DNA of 64,000 nucleotides from UBA1240 sp045599185 (GCA_045599185.1 JAZRVO010000021.1:47850-111849), one strand, 5' to 3'. Positions 38,101 to 47,129 are shown, counted from the first letter of the stretch. Program-made: numbers and translations. The notes: generated from the sequence alone by a model not told the origin.

Positions 38101-39930
38101 TTTTGCAGTTTTTGCAAGGCTTTTAACGGCTTTAGGCTTGGCAAAAAAGCTTGCAGCGTTGCAAATGCTTACAGTGCCTAAATTTGTACACTGAATGTTT
38201 GCCATCAGACCGTTGCCGTTTTCAAAAGAATAATTGCCGTCAATAAAAACCGTACCGGATTTCTGTGCAATCTGACTGAAAACGCTGTCCGTTTCAGCTT
38301 CTGCACTGCTTACGCCGTTCTGGCTTACAAGCACGCCGTCAAGCTGGCGGCCGGCAAACAGGCTGTCAATCTGTCCGGCAGCGCTGGTTGCAAAAGCATT
38401 TGAAACATTTGCATCAGCCGCAAAAAAAGTAAAATCCAGTCCCCTGCTTGCAGGCGAAACATTAAGCGTTATGTTCTTAAAAGCCTGTTCACCCAGCTTT
38501 ATGCGCGGAACGGCAAAATGAGTGCCTTTTACCGCGCCTTTAGCCGTTTTAAGCGGCGTACAGAAAATCTGCGCCGCAAGCTGGTTGCCATTTTTAAGCG
38601 CAACCTTACGAATGTCAAAATTGCCGCTTACAGCCCAATTGTTAAAATTGGCAGAACCTGCAAAACCGGCGGCAACCGGCGCACTGTTAAAAGAAAGATT
38701 CTTAATGTTTACGGCATTTTTAGTACCGCCAAAAGAATACTGGGCATTTACGCCGCCTTTTATCAGCCTTTCCGGCAACAAAAAATCGCCGTCTACATTA
38801 TAAGAAAAAAACTTTTTTTTGTTGTTTGCCCAAAATTCGTAAACGCCGTTAAAATTGGAACCCTTTATTTTTCTAAGCCTTGCAGAATTTGCCTGAATCG
38901 GCAGCAAATCATAAAAATCCAGATTTTCGCTGTCAAGCCGGGCGTAAAAATCGCTGGTTTTAAAAGCGTAATCGGCGCGGATGTTAAAAGGTCTTAAGTT
39001 CTGCACCATTCGTAAAGCCAGATTTTCCTTTGTAACAGAAAGAAGGAAAGCAATTTTTGAAATGCTGTATTCGCCAACCTTCTGGTTGTAAAAATTCAGC
39101 TGGGCCGAAGCTTCCGAAAAATCCTGAGTGCACGAACCTTTTGCGTTTATGTCCAGACTAATTCTGTTATTGCTGCCCTGCAAAAATTTTGGCAGCTTTG
39201 TCCCCAAAATCCTTGCATTCAGGCTGCTTTCAATTTCAATTTTATTGCGCGCCGTTTTTGCGTCCGGGCTTAAAGTTGCCTTTTTAACAAAAAGTTCTGC
39301 AACCGTGCTTTTGTCCAGAAACCTGAAAAGTATATTCCTGAACGAAACCGTAAAAGTTAAATTGAACGCTTTTTTCGTTTCTTTCTTTAAATCTTCAAAA
39401 CTTTTTATGCCGTATTTTTCAAGCCCTTCAACTTCAACCTTCAAATCGTCCGTCTGCTTTGGCAAAATGCCGCGTTCTGCCATGTTCGGCAGTTCCTGCG
39501 GCTTGGGTTCTTTTTTTGAAAATTTATTAATTATCTGCTGCAAAAGCTGCATGTCGTTTTTGGTAGAAAAACTGATTGTGCCGCCATCGATGATGAATTC
39601 TTTGACAGCGCCGGTGTAATCGCCTTTTAAAATTTGAAAAATGTTGTATTTAAGGGAAATTTTATCAAATTCAATTAAAACCTGCCCGGTTTCGGCATTT
39701 TTCAGTTTTATGCCTTCAAACTGAATGCTTGAAAAAAGTGACGGCGACAGGGAATTATATGAAACTTCCAGGCCTAAATCTTTGGTATACGTATTTAAAA
39801 AGTTGAAGGCAACGGCATTCAGTTTTGAGGCAAAATTGTAATACACCGGTCGCATGGCAAACAGAACAATGCCAATAAGCAGAACAAACAGTAAAGCGAT
39901 AAGTGCATATTTCAGAAAAGATGATTTCAT
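35179..39930 (-). CDS. tamB: TamB-like AsmA-family translocation protein
   Basis: 1583 residues. One N-terminal membrane helix (ALIALLFVLLIGIVLFAM) anchors the protein in the inner membrane; the rest is predicted repetitive beta structure forming a periplasm-spanning groove, the architecture of TamB/VPS13-like lipid-transfer proteins. The C-terminal DUF490 region is recognisable (RQGRIVFDENQDRFDPRITF, SPAKTQAEIMELLGQALIA, NDLLRGLKLQPEI-like end, ending in a Phe-Gln-Leu barrel-type tail). Located immediately upstream of bamA, as in many spirochaetes where no TamA is found. Confidence 0.9.
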   Translation of the reverse strand: MKSSFLKYALIALLFVLLIGIVLFAMRPVYYNFASKLNAVAFNFLNTYTKDLGLEVSYNSLSPSLFSSIQFEGIKLKNAETGQVLIEFDKISLKYNIFQILKGDYTGAVKEFIIDGGTISFSTKNDMQLLQQIINKFSKKEPKPQELPNMAERGILPKQTDDLKVEVEGLEKYGIKSFEDLKKETKKAFNLTFTVSFRNILFRFLDKSTVAELFVKKATLSPDAKTARNKIEIESSLNARILGTKLPKFLQGSNNRISLDINAKGSCTQDFSEASAQLNFYNQKVGEYSISKIAFLLSVTKENLALRMVQNLRPFNIRADYAFKTSDFYARLDSENLDFYDLLPIQANSARLRKIKGSNFNGVYEFWANNKKKFFSYNVDGDFLLPERLIKGGVNAQYSFGGTKNAVNIKNLSFNSAPVAAGFAGSANFNNWAVSGNFDIRKVALKNGNQLAAQIFCTPLKTAKGAVKGTHFAVPRIKLGEQAFKNITLNVSPASRGLDFTFFAADANVSNAFATSAAGQIDSLFAGRQLDGVLVSQNGVSSAEAETDSVFSQIAQKSGTVFIDGNYSFENGNGLMANIQCTNLGTVSICNAASFFAKPKAVKSLAKTAKKLVPYNLTLNGFIDTNFKSYSVNVPLASVLHTKGKDQSLKFSLSGSENLFSLNQIELKIAKQVLTGSIQVDIGEKMKDIILSAGLDFNGIPYNFGGTFVPDSYVSLLGDYGLEGYCNLTPKESKLANLHFAAMPVKISNMLLSSSMQLEGDISSSDDWNVHLSMLEIEEISKVIAARPKFSLQGVANNSGMLIENISYVDSIGALAGAGSASWLYSDGIIDSVTGNIQMVNPFSTESFSLNMAVSNPEMVPSYKALFNRDYYFTLESSVNDFAFSRILTRQNSSNKLTFSLNASGTLQEPLFSVHVADSSCSISGYPMDFAGSVLFEDGHFSLENINVLYKSQQVTNVVLDFVPQTFSGVLSFDYLGTFFPDSKAMHKIKVPLLFTCAGTGKSADDDAKSSVFFNIPNDLTVQLAVAGISGDLINIADTYNYSIVKTDRRFDLYGGIKDELRAYYELDTGSLSVSLANPSALTGKFSGVIDPKTNKILIAARNVKADMQRLKGVLTYPAIVVEDGILSGNGMISGLLTDPEFDGDFTVDNFEVRLPMYIKDAIKVSKLPVSVVQSTFRVEPLAVNVKNGFMLFDAFAYFDRWRFDTLSMNVRTIDKAQIPGMFAMNFFDLTGDVSGVITMEMTLDEFRMNGALKADRVSAQLNTYKKEEMKSGGKKKLDAKVDLQVELGEKCEVCYPSRKNPMVWATVVPKTKVSVLCDTSMGTYSFKGDVPFRGGEIFYIGRSFYLRQGRIVFDENQDRFDPRITFNAEIRERDADNRQVKIILSAENQLLSNLSPVLSASPAKTQAEIMELLGQALIAVNNSDDSAIASVAFGLMDYGVQMGVFKQVEKQLRNVLKFDIFSFRIPVVQNSLMSIINANAGKYDKAVSLGNLLDNTTVYVGKFLGDSLYADAMIQLVYDEKFVNNDNLLRGLKLQPEIGFEMESPFATIRWSIAPDVTAIKSFKTNLWVPYNTVTLSWKFQL

Positions 39931-40067
39931 GCCGATTACTCGTTAAACAATCCCCAAAAAACTTTTATGATAACTTCCAAAAACTGTAATTTTCAGAGGT
40001 TTCATTATTTTTCAGTTTTGCTGTAAAATGCAAGCCCTATTCTACAACAAAAAGGAAACAAATTAAA

Positions 40068-40688
40068 ATGGTCTTAAATAATTTCGTTGTTTTTGAAGGC
40101 ATTGACGGTGCCGGAACCACAACCCAGTTAAAATTGCTGCAAGAAAAACTTGCAGGATATTCAAAAACCAAAACCTTTTTCACTTTTGAACCTTCGCCAA
40201 ACCCGACCGGCGTTTTTTTGCGGCAGGTGCTGAAAGGCGAAGTAAAGCTTCACCCGGACACGGTGGCAAGGCTTTTTGCCGCCGACCGCTGCGAACATTT
40301 GTACGGCGCAAACGGCATTGCTGAACTTTGCAGCAATGACACGCTGGTTATCTGCGACCGCTACATTTTTTCAAACCTTGCCTACCAAAGCAACGAATGC
40401 GGCGACGAACTGCCGCGCCGGCTGAACGAAGGTTTTCCGCTTCCGCAAATTGTCTTCTATTTTGACCTTGAACCTTCCGTATCAATTAACCGTATAGGCG
40501 GCCGCGGGGTTACGGAAATATATGAAAAAATTGATTTTCTTGAAAAAACCCGCAGGAATTACCAGTCCATAATGAAGGAATTTGAAGGACAGACCCGTAT
40601 TGTGCACATTGACGCAAGTCAGAGCGTGGAAGCTGTTTTTGAAAAAATATGGGGCATTATTGGCAATTTGCCGATAATCAAAGCGTGA
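40068..40688 (+). CDS. tmk: Thymidylate kinase
   Basis: dTMP to dTDP. 206 residues with the P-loop FVVFEGIDGAGTTTQLKLLQ, the substrate DRY motif CDRYIFSNLAYQ and a short LID. AAAGGA lies 10 nt before the ATG. Divergent from tamB across a 137-nt gap. Overlapped by the next gene as GTGA. The P-loop ends GAGTTT, where most bacteria have a Lys (GxGKTT); GAGTTT is, however, found in several TMP kinases. Confidence 0.95.
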   Translation: MVLNNFVVFEGIDGAGTTTQLKLLQEKLAGYSKTKTFFTFEPSPNPTGVFLRQVLKGEVKLHPDTVARLFAADRCEHLYGANGIAELCSNDTLVICDRYIFSNLAYQSNECGDELPRRLNEGFPLPQIVFYFDLEPSVSINRIGGRGVTEIYEKIDFLEKTRRNYQSIMKEFEGQTRIVHIDASQSVEAVFEKIWGIIGNLPIIKA

Positions 40689-41290
40689 AAAAATTTGCAA
40701 TTGCCTTAATAGTTTTTATATGTGCCTCACTGCCGCTTTCGGCTTACGTAGTTTCTTACAAAGAACAGTTTTACAGAATGTACCACGTGCATTACCAGCA
40801 GTACCCGGACGACGTAATTGAAAACATTTACTGGCTGGAACGTGCTGCGGCCGCTGATTTTGCAAATCCGCAGTATGCAATGGCAAAAATTACTGACAAA
40901 ACCGACTGGGAAAAATACCGCTACCTTTTTATGATGCACATAAACTTGAAGTTAATTGAACAGCATCTGCGCCTTGGCAGGTACTGGGATAAAAATGTTG
41001 CATATTTTTACGATGCGCCGTGGAAAGAACAGTATCTGCGTGATTTGGAAACTGCCGAAACTGCATACCGCGCCGGCTTGTACTACTGGGACGAAGCAAA
41101 ATTATGGTCCGAAAAGGCAAGACAGGGTAAATTCAATTTTCTGTATTTAACGGATATTCAGGCCTGGGAAGATGAAAACGCGCGCATAGAAAGCGGAAAA
41201 CTTGATTACGGCAAGACGATTAACCGGGAACTTGACCGGCTGCTGAAAGTTAAAGCCCAGTTTGAAGCCATGGACGAAAACACTTACTGA
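40685..41290 (+). CDS. Exported helical protein of unknown function
   Basis: 201 residues from GTG at 40685, overlapping the tmk stop as GTGA; the alternative start at 40649 would place 12 residues in tmk and spoil the signal peptide. Signal peptide VKKFAIALIVFICASLPLSA. The mature protein is helical and rich in Tyr/Trp (YYWDEAKLWSEKARQGKFNF, WEKYRYLFMMHINLKLIEQH), with no known motif. The coupling to tmk is seen; a functional link is not. A terminator follows. Confidence 0.8.
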   Translation: MKKFAIALIVFICASLPLSAYVVSYKEQFYRMYHVHYQQYPDDVIENIYWLERAAAADFANPQYAMAKITDKTDWEKYRYLFMMHINLKLIEQHLRLGRYWDKNVAYFYDAPWKEQYLRDLETAETAYRAGLYYWDEAKLWSEKARQGKFNFLYLTDIQAWEDENARIESGKLDYGKTINRELDRLLKVKAQFEAMDENTY

Positions 41291-41326
41291 ACCGAAAACC
41301 GAATTTTAATAAGCTAGAGAATTTTG

Positions 41327-41358
41327 AAAAACAGCCTTTTATCTTGGGCTGTTTTTTT
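41327..41358 (+). terminator. Terminator after the tmk pair
   Basis: ACAGCC (41331-41336) pairs with GGCTGT (41347-41352), followed by seven T. Confidence 0.8.
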
Positions 41359-41438
41359 ATGCCTAAAGTGTTTTCTGCGCACGTGAAAATTCGGGAAGCC
41401 GCGTCTGCGTGGTTTTACCGCAACCATATATTTTGCGT

Positions 41439-41467
41439 TTGAAAAAATTCCGTAAATTCTGTACCAT
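41439..41467 (+). promoter_or_regulatory. Promoter of the cysteine desulfurase, predicted leaderless
   Basis: TTGAAA (41439-41444), 17-bp spacer, TACCAT (41462-41467). Six nt separate the hexamer from the ATG at 41474. Confidence 0.55.
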
Positions 41468-41473
41468 TCCAGC

Positions 41474-42748
41474 ATGGCATCAGAAGATATTTTCCCTGGT
41501 TATTTCGACTGGGCTGCAACAACCCCGGGCGACCAGACAATTTTACAAAACGCACTTAAGCAAACCTGCACCTGTTTTGCAAACCCTTCAAGTGTACACA
41601 AAGAAGGATTGCAGGCCAAAGCCCTGTTAAGCGACGCACGCAAACGTTGTGCAGCAGCCCTCGGCATTAAAGAAAGCAACCTTATTTTTACTTCCGGCGG
41701 CACGGAAAGCGACCACTGGCCTATAGTTTCGCTTTTGCAGCGCCCAGCCTTGCGCAGCAGCCAGAGCCGCGGCAATATCGTAATTTCGGCAATTGAACAC
41801 CCGGCAATACGCGAAATGGCAGAAAGCATGAAAAACTGCGGCTTTAATGTAATTTCCGTTCTGCCGGAAAAAGACGGAAGAATAGACGCAGAAAAACTGC
41901 TGGAAAAAGTTGACGATGAAACGCTTCTGGTTTGCGTAATGGCAGTAAACAATGAAACAGGCTGCATTCAGCCTGTTTACCAGATTGCGGACGGATTAAA
42001 GGCAAAATTCAACGGTAAGAAAAAACCCAAATTTCACGTAGACGCCGTGCAGACAATCGGCAAAGTACCATTTTTCCCGGCTTATCCGGGCATAGACAGT
42101 GCGGCTTTCAGCGGTCACAAACTGCGCGGACCGCGCGGCATCGGGCTTCTGTATCTTTCACAGCGGCAGGAACCATTTATGCGCGGCGGCGAACAGGAAT
42201 CTTCGCTTAGACCGGGAACGGAAAACCTTTTTGGCGCGCTGGCAGTTGCTGAATGCCTTGAACGATACGCCCTTACGCCAAAAAATGCCCAGTCTGCCCT
42301 TGAATGCGCCAAAACCTGCGATGCAAGCGTAATTTTGCAGAATGTGGCAAACCAGAACGCGGCCAGACGTTACGGCCAGCAGGTTGAATACACTTTTGAT
42401 TTTATTGAAAGCCTTAAACAGATGAAAGGCACGGAAATCATTCCGCAAATCCGGGGCAAAACAGAAAAAAACAGTACAATCCAAATGTTTTCGCCGTGGA
42501 TTGTGCAGGCTTCATTTGAAAACATACCCGGCGAAGTAATGGTACGGGCTTTAAGCGAAAAAGGTTTCAGCATTTCAACGGGTTCAGCATGTTCTTCGCG
42601 CAAGCTTAGCCGCCCCATTCTTGAAGCAATGGGCGTAAAAAAAGACCAGTCATCCACCGCGGTTCGCTTTTCTTTTGGCTGCGAAACCCGTAAAGAAGAC
42701 ATGGAAAAACTTCTGGAAGCAGTAAAAGAAATACGTTCAATGTTTTAG
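41474..42748 (+). CDS. Cysteine desulfurase, NifS/IscS type
   Basis: PLP enzyme that takes sulfur from cysteine for Fe-S clusters or tRNA thiolation. 424 residues: FDWAATTPGD start, FTSGGTESDHWPIVSLL, AVNNETGCIQPVYQI, FHVDAVQTIGKVP, the PLP-Lys motif SGHKLRGPRGIGLLYL, GTENLFGALAVAECLE and the catalytic-Cys loop STGSACSSRK near residue 377. About 35 residues longer than IscS owing to a segment around 270-310. No Shine-Dalgarno. The scaffold protein NifU/IscU is not in the window, so the sulfur acceptor is unknown. Confidence 0.95.
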   Translation: MASEDIFPGYFDWAATTPGDQTILQNALKQTCTCFANPSSVHKEGLQAKALLSDARKRCAAALGIKESNLIFTSGGTESDHWPIVSLLQRPALRSSQSRGNIVISAIEHPAIREMAESMKNCGFNVISVLPEKDGRIDAEKLLEKVDDETLLVCVMAVNNETGCIQPVYQIADGLKAKFNGKKKPKFHVDAVQTIGKVPFFPAYPGIDSAAFSGHKLRGPRGIGLLYLSQRQEPFMRGGEQESSLRPGTENLFGALAVAECLERYALTPKNAQSALECAKTCDASVILQNVANQNAARRYGQQVEYTFDFIESLKQMKGTEIIPQIRGKTEKNSTIQMFSPWIVQASFENIPGEVMVRALSEKGFSISTGSACSSRKLSRPILEAMGVKKDQSSTAVRFSFGCETRKEDMEKLLEAVKEIRSMF

Positions 42749-42869
42749 CTGGTTTAATTCGTTCTGATTTTTCAAGCTGAAAAGAAAACACGCCTAGGCA
42801 AGGCATACAGAAAACTGGAACTTGTGCCTTTGCGGCTTTTGGGACTTGTATTAAACCATGAATAAACAA

Positions 42870-42908
42870 AAAAAGCACCGAAAATTCAGTTTTTCGGTGC
42901 TTTTTTTT
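42870..42908 (+). terminator. Terminator of the cysteine desulfurase gene
   Basis: AGCACCGAAAA (42874-42884) pairs with TTTTCGGTGCT (42891-42901), followed by seven further T; A-run on the other side allows bidirectional function. Confidence 0.88.
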
Positions 42909-42963
42909 ACGGCCAATGTTTAATTTCTTTCAACAAACTGCAGAAAAAAATTTAAACATGGAA

Positions 42964-43000
42964 AATCCACCTGTTTTGGGCAAAACAAAACAGGTGGATT
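42964..43000. repeat. Perfect 15-bp inverted repeat between convergent genes
   Basis: AATCCACCTGTTTTG (42964-42978) and its exact reverse complement (42986-43000) with a 7-nt loop. There is no immediate T-run on the plus strand and only a weak one on the minus strand, so it may be a second terminator for the DUF4349 gene, or a protein-binding site. With the preceding hairpin it accounts for most of the 351-nt gap 42749-43099. Confidence 0.6.
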
Positions 43001-43099
43001 AACTTTACTTTTTTAATGTCAAATAGCAATACATCAATAATCTATTTTCCTCAGTAACTCCCATTTGAGGAACGAAAAAATACGTAAATGTTTTTGCTG

Positions 43100-44155
43100 C
43101 TATTTATCGCCGCCTTTTTCAGGCATTTCCAATTTGCCTGACTTTTTTGCTTTGCTGCCTGCAAGCGCAAACAGTTTTTTTACAAGGCCGATTCTTCCAA
43201 AGCAAATAAAGTAAAGCAGCCATACAGCAGCCAGAATTGGAACAGCATAAATTACAAAGTAGAAAATTCCCACCAGAAAATCTGCAAGAAAATTAAGCAC
43301 GTCTGCCCAAAGCTGATGGAACTTTTTACTCAAATCCGGGTAACGGTAGCCAATCTGCGTCTGATTAACCTGCAAATGTCCGTAAATTGTAATCGTTGCA
43401 TAATCAATGCGATTGTTAAGCCGCTTAAACTGGCCTTCCATCGATTCAATGTCGCTCTGAACATTGTTAAGTTCCTTTTCGATGGAAATCATGTCTTTTA
43501 CGCTCGCAGCTTCCTTCAAATAAGTCTGCAAGCGTTCGCGCAGAATTTTACGGGTTTCCAGACGCGTAGAAAGGTCATAAAACTGGTCGGTAACGTCTTC
43601 GGTATAAACAGAACGGTGTTCGGTTTTGCCAAATTCGGCAGTACCTTCCATTGCCTGATTAAAAAACTTAGCCGGAATGCGCGCAGTTACATTCATATTG
43701 TTTGAATTAACAGAAGAATTCGTAATGTAACCGCCGTAAGACTGAACCCATGCAGAAATTTTCTGTTCGGTTTCTTCCAAATCTTCAACCAGAAGGTTTA
43801 CGTCGCCGTTATAAACAAGCTTGCGCTGCTGGCTGATATTTACCGTACTGACATCATCAATATTCATTGTGCCAGAATTTTCTTCAAATGCCATGTCTGC
43901 AACAGCAGAATTGGTTACCATTACATCTTTGACAGCTGCTTTCATTGCCCGCGGAGCAGCCATCGGTGCTTCGTAACTGGCAGTTTCAAAAGCCATTTCG
44001 TCTTCATAAACAGCAAAAGAATTATTTTTTTGCATCATTCCGCCAGCCGATTTTTTTGAACAGGCAGAAAAACTTAAAGCCGCCGCACATGCCAGACTGA
44101 AAACCACAACAGCACTTGCAACGACCTTCACGGCAACATTCATTTTAATTTGCAT
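43100..44155 (-). CDS. DUF4349-type membrane lipoprotein
   Basis: 351 residues. Signal peptide with lipobox (VVFSLACAAALSFSAC, Cys near 32), a disordered Ala/Met-rich stretch, then the DUF4349 body: RKLVYNGDVNLLVEDLEETE, WVQSYGGYITNSSVNSNNMN, VTARIPAKFFNQAMEGTAEF, a coiled coil (ISIEKELNNVQSDIESMEGQ), and a C-terminal membrane helix (FLVGIFYFVIYAVPILAAVW) with a short Lys-rich cytoplasmic tail. Being lipidated and also membrane-spanning at the other end is normal for this family, whose function is unknown. GGGAGA precedes the ATG. Confidence 0.88.
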   Translation of the reverse strand: MQIKMNVAVKVVASAVVVFSLACAAALSFSACSKKSAGGMMQKNNSFAVYEDEMAFETASYEAPMAAPRAMKAAVKDVMVTNSAVADMAFEENSGTMNIDDVSTVNISQQRKLVYNGDVNLLVEDLEETEQKISAWVQSYGGYITNSSVNSNNMNVTARIPAKFFNQAMEGTAEFGKTEHRSVYTEDVTDQFYDLSTRLETRKILRERLQTYLKEAASVKDMISIEKELNNVQSDIESMEGQFKRLNNRIDYATITIYGHLQVNQTQIGYRYPDLSKKFHQLWADVLNFLADFLVGIFYFVIYAVPILAAVWLLYFICFGRIGLVKKLFALAGSKAKKSGKLEMPEKGGDK

Positions 44156-44388
44156 AAAATCTCCCTATCTTTTTACAAAGTAAACAAAAACTATTTTTTC
44201 GCAAGTTTTTGTTAATTCCGTCTTGCTAAATACGTAAGAAGAACACGCTTTAAGCAAAAAAAGTTTCAGTAAAATCCGCTTTTCTAATTGAACTTTAATG
44301 AAGTTTTAAGAAAACCGGCCTGTTTTAAATATTTCTAATCTAATTTTAATCTTTCCGTAATGTTTCGGCGCATAAAAGACACGGCAAA

Positions 44389-44420
44389 CAAAAAAAGCCT
44401 GCACTTTTAATGCAGGCTTT
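44389..44420 (-). terminator. Terminator of lon
   Basis: AAAGCCTGCA (44394-44403) pairs with TGCAGGCTTT (44411-44420), followed by T residues on the minus strand. The stretch 44156-44388 upstream of the DUF4349 gene contains only a weak promoter candidate. Confidence 0.85.
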
Positions 44421-44452
44421 AAGCTTTTATGCAGTGTTTGCAACACGCAAAA

Positions 44453-46843
44453 TCAAATTGAATCAAAAATCAGTTCAACAACTTCTTCCATTCTGCTTAC
44501 AGGGTGAAAGGTTAAACCTTTTTTTACGTGTTCAGGTATGTCATCCAAATCGCGCACATTCTGTTTTGGAATGATTATGTGCTTAATTTTATTGCGTTTG
44601 GCCGCCACGGTTTTTTCCTTCAAGCCGCCAATCGGCAAAACGTTGCCCGTAAGCGAAAGTTCGCCGGTCATGGCAAAAGCAGGTTTTATGCACTTGCCGC
44701 CAACCAGCGAAAGCAAGGCCGTTGCCATGGTTATGCCGGCAGAAGGGCCGTCTTTTGGCGTTGCGCCTTCCGGTATATGCAGGTGAATAAAGTTTTTATC
44801 AAACCAGTCGCTTGCACAGATGCGTTTTTCTATTGAATAGCGGCGCACCCAGCTTAACGCAATGCTTGCCGATTCTTTCATTACATCGCCCATCTGGCCG
44901 GTTAACTGCATTCCTTCCTTACCGTGGTTACTGATTGCTTCAATAACCAGCGTATCGCCGCCCATGCTTGTCCACGCAAGCCCGATGGCCGTACCGGCAG
45001 TGTCGGCTTTTTTAATTTCGTCTTCGTCAAAAATGGGCTTGCCCAAATATCTGGCAATGTCTTCACCAGAAACTTCAAGTTTTGCAGACAACGCTTCGGC
45101 ACGCTGTTCATCGTCCTGGGCGGCTAAATATGCATCGCCCGTTAAAAGTTCAGTTGCATACTTGCGGTGTATTTTATCAAGATTTTTTTCAAAATTGCGC
45201 ACGCCGGCTTCACGCGCATATTTATTGGCAATTGCCAGAAGCATTTCCTTGCTGTATTTAACCTGACCTTTTTTCAGGCCGTTTTTTTCAAGGCTGCGCG
45301 GTACAAGGTACTTTTTGGCAATTTCAACCTTTTCCTGATCAATATAGCCCGAAAGACTGATAATTTCTGCACGGTCAAGCAGCGGTCCCGGAATTGAATC
45401 GAGGGAATTGGCCGTAAGGACAAACAGAATGTTGGAAACGTCAAACGGCAGGTCCAGATAATGGTCGCGGAATGCCACATTCTGTTCCGGGTCAAGCACT
45501 TCAAGCAGGGCAGAAGAAGGGTCTCCCTGATAGCTTGAAGACATCTTGTCAATTTCGTCAATCATAAAAACCGGTGTCTTAGATTTTACAATCTTCAGCC
45601 CCTGAATGATTTTACCCGGCATTGCGCCGATGTAAGTGCGCCGGTGCCCTTTAATTTCAGCTTCGTCTCGCATGCCGCCAACCGAAAACCTGAAAAAAGG
45701 CTTGTTCATGGCTTTGGCAATTGAACGGCCTACGCTGGTTTTACCAACGCCGGGCGGGCCAACAAGCAGAATGATAGAACCCTTGCTGTCGTTTCTGAGT
45801 TTTCTGACGGCAAGATATTCAATTATGCGCTTTTTAACGTCATCAAGGCCGTAGTGGTCGGCATCAAGCAGTTTTTTGGCCGCCACAAGGTCGTAATTTT
45901 CCGGTTCCGGGTCATTCCACGGCAAATTTGCAATCGTTTCAATGTAATTGCGCACCATCGTGTATTCGCTTGAACCGGCTTCCATAAGCGAAAGCTTTTC
46001 AAGTTCAGATTCAACAGCTTCCTTAATTTCGCCTTCAAAATGAAAAGCGTCTATTTTTTCCTTGAATTTCTGATAGTCGGAACTTTTGGCATCGGTTATC
46101 ATGCCAAGTTCTTCCTTAATGTTCTTCAGTTCTTCCTTCAAAAAATATTCGCGCTGATTTTTTTCAATTCTTTCGTTAATTTCACTTTGAATTTTCTTCT
46201 GAATGCGCAGAAGTTCCTGTTCTTTTTTGATGAAAACAAGCACCTGTTCCATGCGCTGGCGCACGTTTGTCATTTCAAGAATGCGCTGCTGGTCTTCCTT
46301 GTCAACGTTCAGAATTGAAGCAATAAAATCGGCAATTTTTCCGCTCTGGTCAATATTTACCATGTTTAAACGCATTTCTTCCGAAAAAAGCGGATTATTG
46401 TCGGAAATTTCTTTCATTTCGCTTATTAACGCACGGGTTAATGCTTTTACTTCAAAAGTGTCGTCTTCTTCATCTTCAAGGTATTCAACCAGCGCAACCA
46501 TTGGTTCACGCGGACTGAGCACTTTTTTAATGCCGAATCTTTTTACGGTGGAAATGAAAATATTTACGCCGCCGTCTGGCAAATTGATTTTTTTAACGAT
46601 GCGCGCCGCAGTACCAACGGTGTAAAGGTCGCTGATGCTGGGTTCTTCGGCGTTGTTTTTTACCATTACAATGCCAATCAAACCGTCGGCTTCATAAGCA
46701 AGTTCCACGGCGGTAACGTCTTCGGGCGAATTTATCATCAGCGGGGTAAAAACACCCGGGAAAATAGGGTGACCGGCTAAAGGAATTAAATACAATTTAT
46801 TGGAAAGTACCTGATCTGCAGGAATGATATTAGGTTCTGCCAT
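44453..46843 (-). CDS. lon: ATP-dependent protease Lon
   Basis: Degrades misfolded and regulatory proteins. 796 residues: the LON substrate-binding domain (LYLIPLAGHPIFPGVFTPLM), coiled-coil middle, AAA+ module (ILLVGPPGVGKTSVGRSIAKA; VFMIDEIDKMSSSYQGDPSS), and the proteolytic domain with the catalytic Ser in PKDGPSAGITMATALLS and the Lys in GGLKEKTVAAKRN. Soluble bacterial LonA type. GAGGT lies six bases before the ATG. Confidence 0.98.
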   Translation of the reverse strand: MAEPNIIPADQVLSNKLYLIPLAGHPIFPGVFTPLMINSPEDVTAVELAYEADGLIGIVMVKNNAEEPSISDLYTVGTAARIVKKINLPDGGVNIFISTVKRFGIKKVLSPREPMVALVEYLEDEEDDTFEVKALTRALISEMKEISDNNPLFSEEMRLNMVNIDQSGKIADFIASILNVDKEDQQRILEMTNVRQRMEQVLVFIKKEQELLRIQKKIQSEINERIEKNQREYFLKEELKNIKEELGMITDAKSSDYQKFKEKIDAFHFEGEIKEAVESELEKLSLMEAGSSEYTMVRNYIETIANLPWNDPEPENYDLVAAKKLLDADHYGLDDVKKRIIEYLAVRKLRNDSKGSIILLVGPPGVGKTSVGRSIAKAMNKPFFRFSVGGMRDEAEIKGHRRTYIGAMPGKIIQGLKIVKSKTPVFMIDEIDKMSSSYQGDPSSALLEVLDPEQNVAFRDHYLDLPFDVSNILFVLTANSLDSIPGPLLDRAEIISLSGYIDQEKVEIAKKYLVPRSLEKNGLKKGQVKYSKEMLLAIANKYAREAGVRNFEKNLDKIHRKYATELLTGDAYLAAQDDEQRAEALSAKLEVSGEDIARYLGKPIFDEDEIKKADTAGTAIGLAWTSMGGDTLVIEAISNHGKEGMQLTGQMGDVMKESASIALSWVRRYSIEKRICASDWFDKNFIHLHIPEGATPKDGPSAGITMATALLSLVGGKCIKPAFAMTGELSLTGNVLPIGGLKEKTVAAKRNKIKHIIIPKQNVRDLDDIPEHVKKGLTFHPVSRMEEVVELIFDSI

Positions 46844-46858
46844 AACTACCTCGTACTA

Positions 46859-46887
46859 AATATGGTAATAATTTTCGCAAAAAGCAA
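46859..46887 (-). promoter_or_regulatory. Candidate promoter of lon
   Basis: TTGCTT (46882-46887), 17-bp spacer, CATATT (46859-46864) on the minus strand; expected start 8-10 nt before the ATG, just including the GAGG ribosome-binding site. No heat-shock CIRCE element was seen. The rest of the 481-nt gap to 47324 holds the tRNA-Pro gene and its promoter, and otherwise nothing recognised. Confidence 0.4.
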
Positions 46888-47129
46888 ATTTTCAGGCGAT
46901 GTTTTTGCAAATTCAGTGATTTTTAAATTTCAGGTTAAATTTCAAGTTTTATATAAAAAGCCAAAAGACATTTATTACTTGTGCAAAAGACAGCCACAGA
47001 CAGGCAGTTTTTGAACATTTCATATAAATCCGAATTCGGCCTTTTATTTTCTTCTAAATAAACCGGGCGGCAAAGCAAACCGGCATTTGAAAAAATGCAA
47101 AAAAAATGCGCCAGTCTTAATTAATTTTG

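Noticed and set aside
40068..40688. Defective P-loop in thymidylate kinase (GAGTTT)
   Set aside because: TMP kinases with Thr in place of the usual Lys occur, so this is not treated as a lesion.
47083..47098. Hairpin GCATTT...AAATGC as tRNA-Pro terminator
   Set aside because: Six-bp AT-rich stem without a T-run on the correct side.
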